This document shows positions 5,638 to 13,224 of a stretch of DNA of 16,045 nt, piece after piece (within the stretch, counting starts at the first letter, position 1; each line of letters begins with the position of its first letter). The notes under the pieces were generated by a model that had not been told where the DNA came from, searched no databases, and saw only the letters and a list, made by a program, of their open reading frames with translations. Location: assembly GCA_964581825.1 (NCBI GenBank), contig CAZORB010000105.1, positions 1-16,045 of the forward strand, written 5' to 3'. The translations under genes were made by a program, and so were the position numbers. The stretch comes from SYIM01 sp964581825 (GTDB taxonomy: Bacteria; Pseudomonadota; Gammaproteobacteria; Burkholderiales; Burkholderiaceae_E).

Positions 5638-7746
5638 ATGATTACCGGCGCCGTCTCCCCGGATTTTTCAGAAAATTTGGAAACGTTTCAAATGCGACGA
5701 ATTGGAATTGATGTGGGCGGCACCTTTACCGACGTGGTGATGGTGGATGACGCGTCGGGTGAGGTCTGGTCGACTAAGGTTTCCACAACGCCGGCGGATC
5801 GCGTGATCGGCGCTATGAATGGATTTCGTCGCATCCTTCAGCTACGTGGCTCTGCGCCCAGCGAGGCCGGCTTTATTGGCCACGGCACCACTATGGCCAC
5901 CAACATGATCGTGGAAGGCAAGGGCGCCGCTACCGCGTTGATTACCACCACGGGGTTTCGCGACATTCTCGAGCTTCGCAGGCTGTCCCGACACGATCGG
6001 GCGGATCTTTACGACCTGCAGTTCAAGAATCCCCGACCGCTGGTGCCTAGGCGCTGGCGGCTAGAAGTCAACGAACGCTGTCGCCACGACGGATCTATCG
6101 AAGCGCCGCTCGACCGCGAGCAGCTTCACCGACTCGCCGCACAAATCGAGGCCTCCGAGATCGAGGCGGTGGCGATCGTGTTTCTGCATGCCTATGTGAA
6201 TCCGACGCATGAGCAGGCGGCGCTCGAGCTGCTTCGCGGGCGACTGCCCGACCGCTTCATCACCGCCTCGCATGAGGTCAATCCCGAGATGCAGGAGTAT
6301 GAGCGGGCCAGTTCAACCGTTATCAATGCCATGCTCGGACCTGTCTGTGCCCGTTATATCGAACGCTTTGGCTCGCAGCTGAGAGCCGAAGGGTTTGCGG
6401 GCGAGCTGCTCTTTATGCAGTCAAACGGCGGGCTCGCGAGCGGTGAAGTCGTTGCCAGGAAGCCCATCGTACTGCTGGAGTCCGGACCTGCGGGCGGTGT
6501 CAGCGCGGCCGTGCGCGGGTCTGACCAGCTGGGACTCGGCGGCTTGCTGCTTGGCGATATGGGCGGGACCACGTTTGATGTGTCACTGGTTCGGGAAGGT
6601 CGGCCCGAGCTTCGTACCGAGGCGGTGGTGCACACCTACGCGGTCCGCGCACCCACCATCGATATTGACTCGATTGGCGCGGGCGGCGGCTCGATTGCCT
6701 GGATCGATGCAGGAGGTGGGGTCCGTATCGGACCGCAAAGCGCGGGCGCCGACCCTGGGCCGGCTTGCTATGGCCGTGGCGGCGAGCGACCTACGGTCAC
6801 CGACTGTAATCTGGTCCTGGGCTATGTTGACCCCGAATCTTTCCTGGGCGGCGAATTCCGGCTCGATCGTGTCGCCGCTGAGCGTGCGATCGAGGCTCAC
6901 CTTGCCAAGCCGCTGGGCGTCAGCATCACCGAGGCTGCGCGAATTGTTCGGGCGGTCTCCAACTCGCTGATGGCGCAGGCGATGCGCCTGATGACGGTCG
7001 AGCGAGGCTTTGATCCGCGCGAGTTTGCCTACCTCTGTTACGGCGGCGCGGGTCCGGTTCATGCCGTCGATCTGGCCGAAGAGCTTGAGATCAAGCGGGT
7101 GACCGTACCGCCGCTTCCGGGCCTGTTCAGCGCGCTGGGCATGGTGATGGCTGATCGTCTGCATGACGGCCAGCGCGCCGTCGAGGCTGATCTTGGGTCG
7201 CTCGCAGGTGACCGGGTTGCACAGCTTGCCGAGGCGCTCGAGCGCGAGGCGGCCGATACCTTCGGGCCGGCGGTGGCGGCTTTAGGCGTCAATCAGCGGT
7301 GGCGAGCCGATTGCCGCTATGCAGGGCAGCCAGCTTCGATCACCGTTGATATCGACGCATCGCTGATACAGCGAGCAGGTGTTGATGAGAGGGCCTTTCG
7401 CAGCGAACTGCGCTCGGGGTTCGAGCAGAATCACAAACGGATGTGGAATTTCATCAAGCCTGATCAACCCGTGATTCTCACCAACCTTCGCCTGCAGGCC
7501 AGTGTTTCATCGGGATGGCGCGGTACTGCGAAAGCGGTGCGGCAGGCGCGAGGCGAGCCCGGGCGCCGAACGGTGGTTCTCGACGGGCAACCTCAGACGC
7601 TTCCTGTGCTCCAGCGAACCTGGCTCGCGGCGGGCGAGCGCGTGGAGGGGCCCGCGATTATCGAGGAGGCGAGCAGCTGTATCGTCTTCAAAACAGGCCA
7701 GCATGCGCAGGTTGATGCAGCTGGCTATCTCCACATTCATCTCTGA
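5638..7746 (+). CDS. HyuA-type hydantoinase/oxoprolinase family protein (A subunit)
   Basis: This is a member of the ATP-dependent hydantoinase A / 5-oxoprolinase / acetone-carboxylase-beta family, 702 residues from ATG 5638. The N-terminal actin-like nucleotide domain has IDVGGTFTD (residues 24-32) and GHGTTMATNM. The main domain has YERASSTVINAMLGP, FMQSNGG, LLESGPAGG, GDMGGTTFDVSL (from D307) and YGGAGPVHA (GGAGP at 469-473), and an OB-like C-terminal part ends at GPAIIEEASSCIVF. All ATP-site motifs are intact. With the B subunit such enzymes open cyclic amides/imides using ATP or carboxylate ketones; no gamma subunit of an acetone-type carboxylase is seen, so ring opening is favoured but unproven. 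The start is uncertain: ATG 5638 has a strong AGGGGAG 7 bases upstream, while ATG 5692 begins MRRIGIDVGG, where most family members begin. It is followed after 8 bases by the B subunit. Confidence 0.92.
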   Translation: MITGAVSPDFSENLETFQMRRIGIDVGGTFTDVVMVDDASGEVWSTKVSTTPADRVIGAMNGFRRILQLRGSAPSEAGFIGHGTTMATNMIVEGKGAATALITTTGFRDILELRRLSRHDRADLYDLQFKNPRPLVPRRWRLEVNERCRHDGSIEAPLDREQLHRLAAQIEASEIEAVAIVFLHAYVNPTHEQAALELLRGRLPDRFITASHEVNPEMQEYERASSTVINAMLGPVCARYIERFGSQLRAEGFAGELLFMQSNGGLASGEVVARKPIVLLESGPAGGVSAAVRGSDQLGLGGLLLGDMGGTTFDVSLVREGRPELRTEAVVHTYAVRAPTIDIDSIGAGGGSIAWIDAGGGVRIGPQSAGADPGPACYGRGGERPTVTDCNLVLGYVDPESFLGGEFRLDRVAAERAIEAHLAKPLGVSITEAARIVRAVSNSLMAQAMRLMTVERGFDPREFAYLCYGGAGPVHAVDLAEELEIKRVTVPPLPGLFSALGMVMADRLHDGQRAVEADLGSLAGDRVAQLAEALEREAADTFGPAVAALGVNQRWRADCRYAGQPASITVDIDASLIQRAGVDERAFRSELRSGFEQNHKRMWNFIKPDQPVILTNLRLQASVSSGWRGTAKAVRQARGEPGRRTVVLDGQPQTLPVLQRTWLAAGERVEGPAIIEEASSCIVFKTGQHAQVDAAGYLHIHL
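5680..5689. promoter_or_regulatory. Candidate LacI-family operator (perfect palindrome GAAACGTTTC)
   Basis: GAAACGTTTC is a perfect 10-bp palindrome with a central CG, the hallmark of LacI/GalR-family operators; the known Cra and RbsR sites contain this same core. The match extends imperfectly to TTGGAAACGTTTCAA. It lies 131 bp downstream of the regulator's stop and 2 bases before the in-frame ATG at 5692. With the ATG at 5638 it falls within the first 18 codons and would block transcription as a roadblock. The surrounding AT-rich stretch (5664-5692) stands out from the GC-rich sequence around it. Confidence 0.6.
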
Positions 7747-7754
7747 GGCGAACC

Positions 7755-9467
7755 ATGGAAACTATCGTCTACGAGATTCTCCGCAACTCGCTCTACTCGA
7801 TCGCAAGAGAAATGAAAGTTGCGATGATGCGAACGGCGGCGAGCCCCATCATGCACCTTGGCGCCGATGCGTCGGCCGCTGTGTTCGATGCGCAGATGCA
7901 GCTCGTGGCGCAGGGCAACGACATTCCCACGATGCTTGGGTCAGCGGTCATTTCAACCCGCCGCTCGGTCGAAGCAATTGGACGCGATCGGCTGCAGCCC
8001 GGCGACGTGATCATCAGCAACGATGTGTACCTGGGTGGCGGCAACCATCAGCCCGATGTACAGCTGACCCGCCCGGTGTTTTTCGGCGATGAGATCATTG
8101 CGTTCGTGATGACCCGCGGCCACTGGAGCGATATCGGAGGCCAGACGCCAGGCAGCTACATGCTCGACACCTGGGACATCTTCGGCGAAGGCGTTCGCAT
8201 TCCACCGGTGAGGCTGTTCCGGAACGATGAGATCGTCGATGACGTTAAAACGCTGATCGTTCAGAACACGCGCGACCCCGAGGGCAGGCTGCTCGATATC
8301 CAGGCGCAGTATGCTGGGACATTTGTCGGCGACCAGCGAATTCGTGCCCTGTGTCAGAAGTATGGCGCTCAGGCGCTTGCCGATGCCATGAAGCGCTCGC
8401 TCGACCATTCCGAGGCGCTGATGCGCGCCGCGATCCGTGAGATTCCGGATGGCGTTTACGAAGCCGAAGACTGGGTGGAAGGCGTCTACGCCAAGAACTG
8501 GCCTGCCGATCCGGTTCGAATCAAGGTTCGCGTCACGGTAGCGGGCGACGAAATGCATTTTGACTATGCCGGTAGTGGCGCTCAGAGCCCCGGCGGAATC
8601 AATTGCCCGTTTGCGGTCACCTGTAACAGCACCTGGTTTACCGTGAAGGCCATTACTGACGCATCGATTCCGATCAACCAGGGCTGCTATCGCCCCATCC
8701 ACATCACCGCGCCCGAGGGCAGCATCGTCAACTGCCGGTTTCCGGCGCCTGTTGTCAGCGGCAACACCGAAACCTCGCCGCGGGTTATCGACCTGCTGCT
8801 GAAGGCGCTATCGGCGGCGGTGCCTGATCGTGTGATCGGCCAAAGCAACTGCGCAGCGTGCTCGGGTGTATTCGGTGGACCCGATCCCGATACCGAGCGC
8901 GTTCGGCGGACCGGCAAGCCGATTGTGAGCATCGTTGAGCCGCATGGCGGCGGCATGGGCGCACGCGCCACCCAGGATGGCGTGAACGGTATTCGCGTAT
9001 ATGTCGGTAATGCGGGTTCGTTACCAGTCGAGTACATCGAACAGACCATGCCTCTGGTGGTCGAAGAGTGGGCGCTTGTTACCGACAGCGGTGGCGCAGG
9101 ACGTTATCGTGGCGGGCTCACCGCACGTCGCTCTTACCGGGTGGAGTTCGATACCGCGTCATTCACGGTCGCAGGCGAGCGCGGCGAGTTTGCGCCCGAA
9201 GGCTATTTCGGCGGGCGCGCCGGTGCGCCGTTTGTGTGCACGGTCACCGATACCGAAGGTCGCGTACGCAGCGTGCCGCCCAAAGGCGCAACCGAGGTCT
9301 TGCGGCGCGGCGATCGGGTATCGCTCAACCCGTCTGGCAGCGGTGGCTATGGTCGTCCGGCTCAGCGCGATCGGCAGGCGGTGATTGACGATGTGCTGGA
9401 TGGTTATGTCAGTCGCGAGTCTGCTGAACGCGACTACGGCCTCAAAGCACTCCCGGAGCCGCGATGA
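7755..9467 (+). CDS. HyuB-type hydantoinase B/oxoprolinase family protein (B subunit)
   Basis: The 570-residue protein is the partner of the preceding A subunit and spans a complete hydantoinase B domain. Family landmarks run EILRNSLYSIAREM at the N-terminus, GDVIISNDVYLGGGNHQPDV, the metal-site-like MTRGHWSDIGGQTPGSY (RGHW at 121-124), DYAGSGAQSPGGINCPF, SGNTETSPRV, EPHGGGMGARATQDG (His397) and the closing NPSGSGGYGRP. The usual SPI(I/R)xxxxDxSxAxFD segment reads SPIMHLGADASAAVFDA. It starts 8 bases after hyuA, with a GAGG that overlaps the hyuA stop codon, and its own stop overlaps the next start (ATGA, 9464-9467). Translation of A, B and the CoA-transferase is therefore probably coupled, and the product is likely handed on as a CoA-linked acid. 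The true substrate may be a hydantoin, cyclic imide, lactam or ketone. Confidence 0.93.
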   Translation: METIVYEILRNSLYSIAREMKVAMMRTAASPIMHLGADASAAVFDAQMQLVAQGNDIPTMLGSAVISTRRSVEAIGRDRLQPGDVIISNDVYLGGGNHQPDVQLTRPVFFGDEIIAFVMTRGHWSDIGGQTPGSYMLDTWDIFGEGVRIPPVRLFRNDEIVDDVKTLIVQNTRDPEGRLLDIQAQYAGTFVGDQRIRALCQKYGAQALADAMKRSLDHSEALMRAAIREIPDGVYEAEDWVEGVYAKNWPADPVRIKVRVTVAGDEMHFDYAGSGAQSPGGINCPFAVTCNSTWFTVKAITDASIPINQGCYRPIHITAPEGSIVNCRFPAPVVSGNTETSPRVIDLLLKALSAAVPDRVIGQSNCAACSGVFGGPDPDTERVRRTGKPIVSIVEPHGGGMGARATQDGVNGIRVYVGNAGSLPVEYIEQTMPLVVEEWALVTDSGGAGRYRGGLTARRSYRVEFDTASFTVAGERGEFAPEGYFGGRAGAPFVCTVTDTEGRVRSVPPKGATEVLRRGDRVSLNPSGSGGYGRPAQRDRQAVIDDVLDGYVSRESAERDYGLKALPEPR

Positions 9468-10531
9468 GCAGTGACCTCGATACCCAGAACGCAGCGGGGT
9501 CTTCTACCGACTCCGCGCGGTCGAACCTGCCGCTCAGCGGGTTGTGCGTGGTGGAAATNNNNNNNNNNNNNNNNNNNNNNNNNNNNNNNNNNNNNNNNNN
9601 NNNNNNNNNNNNNNNNNNNNNNNNNNNNNNNNNNNNNNNNNNNNNNNNNNNNNNNNNNCATGCCGATGTGGTCATGCAGAACCTGAAGACTGGCGCACTC
9701 ACCAAATACGGGCTCGACGCTGAAACGCTGACTGCGCTGAAGCCTGAACTGATCTATTGCAATCTGGGTGCGTTTGGCCGCCATGGGCCGCTCGCCAGTC
9801 GCCCAGGCTACGACCCGCTGATTCAGGCGTTCAGCGGGATGATGAGCATTCTTGGACACGATGGCGATGAGCCGAGCCGTGTGCCCGTGTCGATCAATGA
9901 CATTGGCACCGGCATGTGGGCGGCGATCGGCATTCTTGCGGCGCTCGCGCAGCGCGCGCGTCAGCCGGGTGGCTCGCCCCGAATCGTCGATGTGTCGCTG
10001 TTTGAAACCGCGATGGCCTGGATGACCGTGCCGCTCACTGATCGCAATGCAGGCGGCCCGCCGCCGCGTCGTAACGGATCGGGCAGTCCCAACATCGCGC
10101 CCTATCAGGTGTTCCGGTGCGCTGACGGCCAGGTGATGATTGCGGCTGGCAACGATGCGCTATTCGTCAAACTGTGCTCGGTCCTGGGCCTGCAGCATCT
10201 TCCGGCGGACCCGCGGTTTTCGACCAATGGTGGGCGGGTTGAAAACCTCGACGGTCTGCTGCAGGTGCTCGAGCCCGCGCTGGCCGCGCTCAGCGTCGAC
10301 GACTGTTTAAGCCGCCTGTCGGCAGTGTCCATCCCGTGTGGGCCGATGCAGACGGTAGACCAGGTGCTGGCCCATCCACAGCTTGCCGCAGTGGGCATGC
10401 TCCAGCCCACGCCTCGCGGCGACGTTTCAACGATGGCCTTACCGATCTCTTTTGATGGCCGTCGCCCGCCGCTGGCGGGAAATGGACCGGCGCTCGGCGA
10501 ACACAATGCTTTATTGGCAGATCCAACATGA
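9464..10531 (+). CDS. CaiB/BaiF family III CoA-transferase, interrupted by an assembly gap
   Basis: Family III CoA-transferases move CoA from an acyl-CoA donor to a carboxylate through an Asp-bound anhydride. The N-terminal LPLSGLCVVE is followed by 100 Ns (9559-9658). The sequence then resumes at HADVVMQNLKTGALTKYGLD, with LKPELIYCNLGAFGRHGP, GYDPLIQAFSGMMSI, and the catalytic-site region SINDIGTGMWAAIGILAAL. The conserved Asp is residue 146 in the gapped numbering and corresponds to Asp169 of formyl-CoA transferase. About 355 residues are counted across the Ns against roughly 390-400 in the family, so part of the Rossmann region is missing from the assembly. Both halves are in the same frame across the Ns. 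The start ATG overlaps the hyuB stop and has CGGAG 6 bases upstream; the stop overlaps the hydratase start (ATGA, 10528-10531). Probably intact in the organism. CoA donor and acceptor are unknown. Confidence 0.88.
   Translation: MSSDLDTQNAAGSSTDSARSNLPLSGLCVVEXXXXXXXXXXXXXXXXXXXXXXXXXXXXXXXXXXHADVVMQNLKTGALTKYGLDAETLTALKPELIYCNLGAFGRHGPLASRPGYDPLIQAFSGMMSILGHDGDEPSRVPVSINDIGTGMWAAIGILAALAQRARQPGGSPRIVDVSLFETAMAWMTVPLTDRNAGGPPPRRNGSGSPNIAPYQVFRCADGQVMIAAGNDALFVKLCSVLGLQHLPADPRFSTNGGRVENLDGLLQVLEPALAALSVDDCLSRLSAVSIPCGPMQTVDQVLAHPQLAAVGMLQPTPRGDVSTMALPISFDGRRPPLAGNGPALGEHNALLADPT
9559..9658. other. Assembly gap (100 Ns) inside the CoA-transferase gene
   Basis: Exactly 100 Ns, the conventional placeholder for a gap of unknown size. 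The preceding codon begins AT and the frame resumes at CAT 9659. Family members normally have about 78-80 residues between the VVE strand and the ADVV strand, but only about 34 residues fit here, so the true gap is probably near 235 bases. Confidence 0.97.
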
Positions 10532-11340
10532 TTCAGGTTCACCACCGTTTTCCCGAAACCTTACAGACTCTGCTTCTTGATTCGCCGCGCGAAGGGCTCT
10601 TGCGCATTCGCCTCAATCGGCCTGACGTAGCCAACGCGATGAGTACGCAGATGGGGCACGACATCATCGCGGTGTTCTCAGCGCTTGAGGCCGAGCGCGA
10701 ACGCTATCGGTGCGTGATGCTGACCGGGGTGGGGTCGCGTTTCTGTGGCGGTGCCGATTTGAAAGAGCGCGACGGCATGACCGATGAGCAGTTCAACACC
10801 CAGCACTATCTGTTCGAACGAATGATGCGCGCCATCTATGACTGCCCCTTGCCGGTGATAGCGTGTCTGAATGGTCCGGCGGTGGCGGGGGGACTGGAAA
10901 TTGCGCTGGCGTGCGATTTCATCATCGCTTCCGATCGGGCACGGTGCGGCTTTACCGAGGTGTCGCGCGGCATCATGCCGGGCGGCGGCGGCACCCAGCA
11001 CCTGCCGCGCACCATCGGAATTCGCAAAGCAAAAGAGCTGATGTTCACGGGCGACCTCATCACGGCCGATGAGGCCAAGGCGCTGGGTCTTTATAACCAT
11101 GTATTTCCCGACGAGCAGGTGGCTGACCGGACACTGGAAATGATTGATCGCATTCTCGCGAATGCGCCCATCTCGATTCGCCAGGTCAAGAAGTCGATCG
11201 AGTTCGGCGCTCAGATGGACACCCGGACCGGACTCTTTTTTGAAGTGGAAGCGTACAGCCGGCTGGTGGCCACTGCCGATCGGCGCGAGGGTATTCGTGC
11301 GTTTAACGAGAAACGGGCACCAAAGTTCACCGGGCGGTAG
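10528..11340 (+). CDS. Enoyl-CoA hydratase/isomerase (crotonase) family protein
   Basis: The 270-residue crotonase-fold enzyme most likely hydrates a 2-enoyl-CoA to a 3-hydroxyacyl-CoA in the cytosol. The first oxyanion-hole segment is RFCGGADLKER (residues 71-81) and the second NGPAVAGGLEIALACD (115-130). Both catalytic acids of true hydratases are present, Glu124 and Glu144 (in FTEVSRGIMPGGGGTQHLPR), with the same 20-residue spacing as Glu144/Glu164 of rat mitochondrial hydratase. This favours hydration over isomerisation or decarboxylation. The C-terminal helices (ANAPISIRQVKKSIEFG, RREGIRAFNEKRAPKFTGR) are complete. The start ATG overlaps the CoA-transferase stop (ATGA), so the two are likely co-translated, and the hydratase probably acts on the thioester the transferase makes. 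A 51-base spacer separates it from the next gene. Confidence 0.93.
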   Translation: MIQVHHRFPETLQTLLLDSPREGLLRIRLNRPDVANAMSTQMGHDIIAVFSALEAERERYRCVMLTGVGSRFCGGADLKERDGMTDEQFNTQHYLFERMMRAIYDCPLPVIACLNGPAVAGGLEIALACDFIIASDRARCGFTEVSRGIMPGGGGTQHLPRTIGIRKAKELMFTGDLITADEAKALGLYNHVFPDEQVADRTLEMIDRILANAPISIRQVKKSIEFGAQMDTRTGLFFEVEAYSRLVATADRREGIRAFNEKRAPKFTGR

Positions 11341-11391
11341 ACGCAAGGATCGAGTCAAAGCTTTTTATACAAACCAAGGAGGAGGCACACC
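11341..11391 (+). promoter_or_regulatory. Spacer with a strong Shine-Dalgarno ahead of the third Bug gene
   Basis: The 51 bases hold an unusually strong ribosome binding site, AAGGAGGAGG, ending about 7 bases before ATG 11392. Upstream is an AT-rich run, AAAGCTTTTTATAC. Its TATACA (11366-11371) resembles a -10 box, but no -35 match was found at the right distance. The strong site would favour high receptor output from the shared transcript. Confidence 0.4.
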
Positions 11392-12405
11392 ATGAACACG
11401 CATCATCTAACCCGCCGCCGCGCAGGCCGGCTCGCACGCGGAATGCTGGGACTCGCAACGCTGGCCGCAGTTGCCGCAGTCGGTTTGGCGCCGGGGTCTG
11501 CCAGCGCTCAGGGCTGGTCGCCCACGAAGCCGATCAAGCTGGTCATTCCGTTTCCGCCGGGTGGCGCTACCGATGTGGCCGCTCGCGCCATGGTGCAGCA
11601 GTTGGGTAATTCGCTTGGCCAGCCGATGGTGGTTGAGAACCGGGCCGGTGCCAACGGGATGATCGCCTCAGAGATGGTGTTTAACTCAGCGCCCGATGGC
11701 TACACCCTGCTAATGGCCACCGCGGACACCAACTCAATCAACCCCAACGTCTACACCAAGATGAGCTATCAGGCTCATGAGTTTCGCGCGGTGGCTCCGG
11801 TGGCGGTGGTGAACTTCATGCTGGTGGGACGCCCCGGGTTGCCCGCCAAGGATCTGAAAGAACTGGTGACGCTCGCCCGTGGCGGCAAACTCACCTTTGC
11901 CTCATGGGGCGTGGGCAGCACGTCGCAGGCGGCCATGGAAATGTTCAAGGCCCAGGCTGGCAAACTCGACATCCTCCATGTTCCCTATCAGGGGGCTGCG
12001 CCGGCTTTCCAGGCGGTGATGGCGGGGCAGAACGACGTGATGATGGCGCCGGCGGTCGTAGTCATTCCGGCGCTGTCGAAGGTGACGGCCTACGGCATCT
12101 CCTCGCCCAGGCGCCACGTAGGTGCGTCGCAGGTTCAGACCATGACCGAGCAGGGCTTTCCGGTAAACGCCGATGCCTGGGTAGGCATTCTGGCGCCGCC
12201 GAAAACGCCTCAGGCGGTGCTTGAGCATGTCTACAAGGGCGTGCGCGGTGTTACCTCGAGCAAAGAGTTTCAGGAGCGTCTCACCCAGATCGGACTCTCG
12301 AGCGCGCCGGACATGACGCTCGATGAATTCGGCAAGTACATGGTGTCCGAAATTACCCGCTGGGGCGAAACAATCAAGGCTGCGGGTATAACGCTCAATA
12401 ACTGA
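11392..12405 (+). CDS. Bug/TTT-family periplasmic solute receptor
   Basis: The 337-residue protein has a long basic N-terminus (TRRRAGRLARG) and a hydrophobic core, with likely cleavage near residue 39 (SASA-QG). Mature-domain landmarks of the Bug family follow: KPIKLVIPFPPGGATDVAAR (the canonical ligand loop, better conserved than in the Bug gene at 954-1934), ENRAGANGMIASEMVFNSAPDGYTLL, HVPYQGAAPAFQAVMAGQNDVM, ILAPPKTPQAVLEHVYKG, and a C-terminal W helix ending in KAAGITLNN. It would bind the cluster's substrate, or a related acid, in the periplasm. No TctA/TctB permease genes accompany it, so it must share a permease encoded elsewhere or act otherwise. It sits within the operon, after the hydratase and before a second kind of binding protein. 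It is clearly not a recent copy of the minus-strand Bug gene, as the two differ throughout. Confidence 0.93.
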   Translation: MNTHHLTRRRAGRLARGMLGLATLAAVAAVGLAPGSASAQGWSPTKPIKLVIPFPPGGATDVAARAMVQQLGNSLGQPMVVENRAGANGMIASEMVFNSAPDGYTLLMATADTNSINPNVYTKMSYQAHEFRAVAPVAVVNFMLVGRPGLPAKDLKELVTLARGGKLTFASWGVGSTSQAAMEMFKAQAGKLDILHVPYQGAAPAFQAVMAGQNDVMMAPAVVVIPALSKVTAYGISSPRRHVGASQVQTMTEQGFPVNADAWVGILAPPKTPQAVLEHVYKGVRGVTSSKEFQERLTQIGLSSAPDMTLDEFGKYMVSEITRWGETIKAAGITLNN

Positions 12406-12432
12406 TCGGGTAACGCTTCAACATAAGGCGGA

Positions 12433-13224
12433 ATGGCGATGAATAGTTTAGCAAAGTGGGTACGCCAACGGGTCATTCCGCCGCTGCGGTGGGTGTTGTT
12501 AGCCACCTTTGCGTCGCCGCTGGCTGCGCAGTCGCTTCAGGTGCTCAGTGCGGGAGCCTTCAAACCGGTTGTGGTTGATCTCGCGCCTGCGTTTGAGGCC
12601 AGGCAGAAGGCTTCTTTGCGGATCGATAACGGCACGGCAGGGGAAATCCTTCGGCGGATGCGGGCAGGCGAGGCATGGGATGTTGTCATTGCACCGCCTG
12701 GTACGCTCAATACGTTAGCGGGCGAAGGCCTGGTCGATCGTGACTCGATTCGTCCGATTGCCCGCGTTGCGATCGGTGTCGCAGTCCGCCGGGGCAGTCC
12801 CAAGCCTGTAATCAATACGGTTGAAGAGTTCAGGGCGGCCGTCCTTGCGGCGCGCAACCCGGCCTTCATCGACCCCAAGGCTGGCGGCTCCAGTGGTATC
12901 TATCTGGACGGGCTGTTTCAGCGCATGGGGATAGCCGAGCAGATCCGGCCCCGAGCGGTTCTGGTGCCCGGAGGCCTGGTCGCGGAGCGATTGGTCAGCG
13001 GTGAGGCTGATCTGGCGATCCACCAGATCAGTGAGATTCTGCCTGTGGCGGGGGCTGAGCTGGTCGGGCCCCTCCCTGCCGGTATTCAAAACTACACGGT
13101 GTATGCCGCCGCGATCGTCCGAGCAACGACCAACCAGGTTGCTGGGCGAGCGCTTACTGAACTTCTCAGAGGCCCGGAAGCCGCTCACGTCATTACACTG
13201 AAGGGGATGGAGCGAGTTGACTGA
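12433..13224 (+). CDS. ModA-like periplasmic substrate-binding protein (orphan)
   Basis: The 263-residue protein has a signal peptide (core LRWVLLATFASPLAA, cleavage near residue 32) followed by a type II periplasmic-binding fold like molybdate-binding ModA: LQVLSAGAFKPVVVDLAPAFE, then LRIDNGTAGEILRRMRAGEAWDVVIAP, AFIDPKAGGSSGIYLDGLFQRMGI, and GEADLAIHQISEI. This pattern (AG.(F/L)K..., NGTAG, AWDVVI) belongs to the ModA-like solute-binding domain group, but the ModA anion-site residues cannot be assigned and no modBC-type ABC permease is nearby. Molybdate is therefore not a safe ligand; an organic acid or another oxyanion is possible. ATG 12433 is used here; ATG 12439 is in frame and lies 7 bases after AAGGCGG (12425-12431), so it may be the true start. 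It lies 27 bases after the Bug gene, probably in the same operon. Confidence 0.8.
   Translation: MAMNSLAKWVRQRVIPPLRWVLLATFASPLAAQSLQVLSAGAFKPVVVDLAPAFEARQKASLRIDNGTAGEILRRMRAGEAWDVVIAPPGTLNTLAGEGLVDRDSIRPIARVAIGVAVRRGSPKPVINTVEEFRAAVLAARNPAFIDPKAGGSSGIYLDGLFQRMGIAEQIRPRAVLVPGGLVAERLVSGEADLAIHQISEILPVAGAELVGPLPAGIQNYTVYAAAIVRATTNQVAGRALTELLRGPEAAHVITLKGMERVD

Noticed and set aside
5638..9467. Acetone or acetophenone carboxylase
   Set aside because: The A and B domains are related to those enzymes, but no gamma subunit or extra Apc-type subunits are present, so I keep the general hydantoinase/oxoprolinase call.
11355..11371. Promoter in the spacer before the third Bug gene
   Set aside because: TATACA could be a -10 box but the region 17 bases upstream has no -35 resemblance; it is noted only within the spacer entry.
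11397..11450. Twin-arginine (Tat) signal in the third Bug protein
   Set aside because: The basic TRRRAGRLARG stretch lacks the (S/T)RRxFLK consensus; a Sec signal fits the family better.
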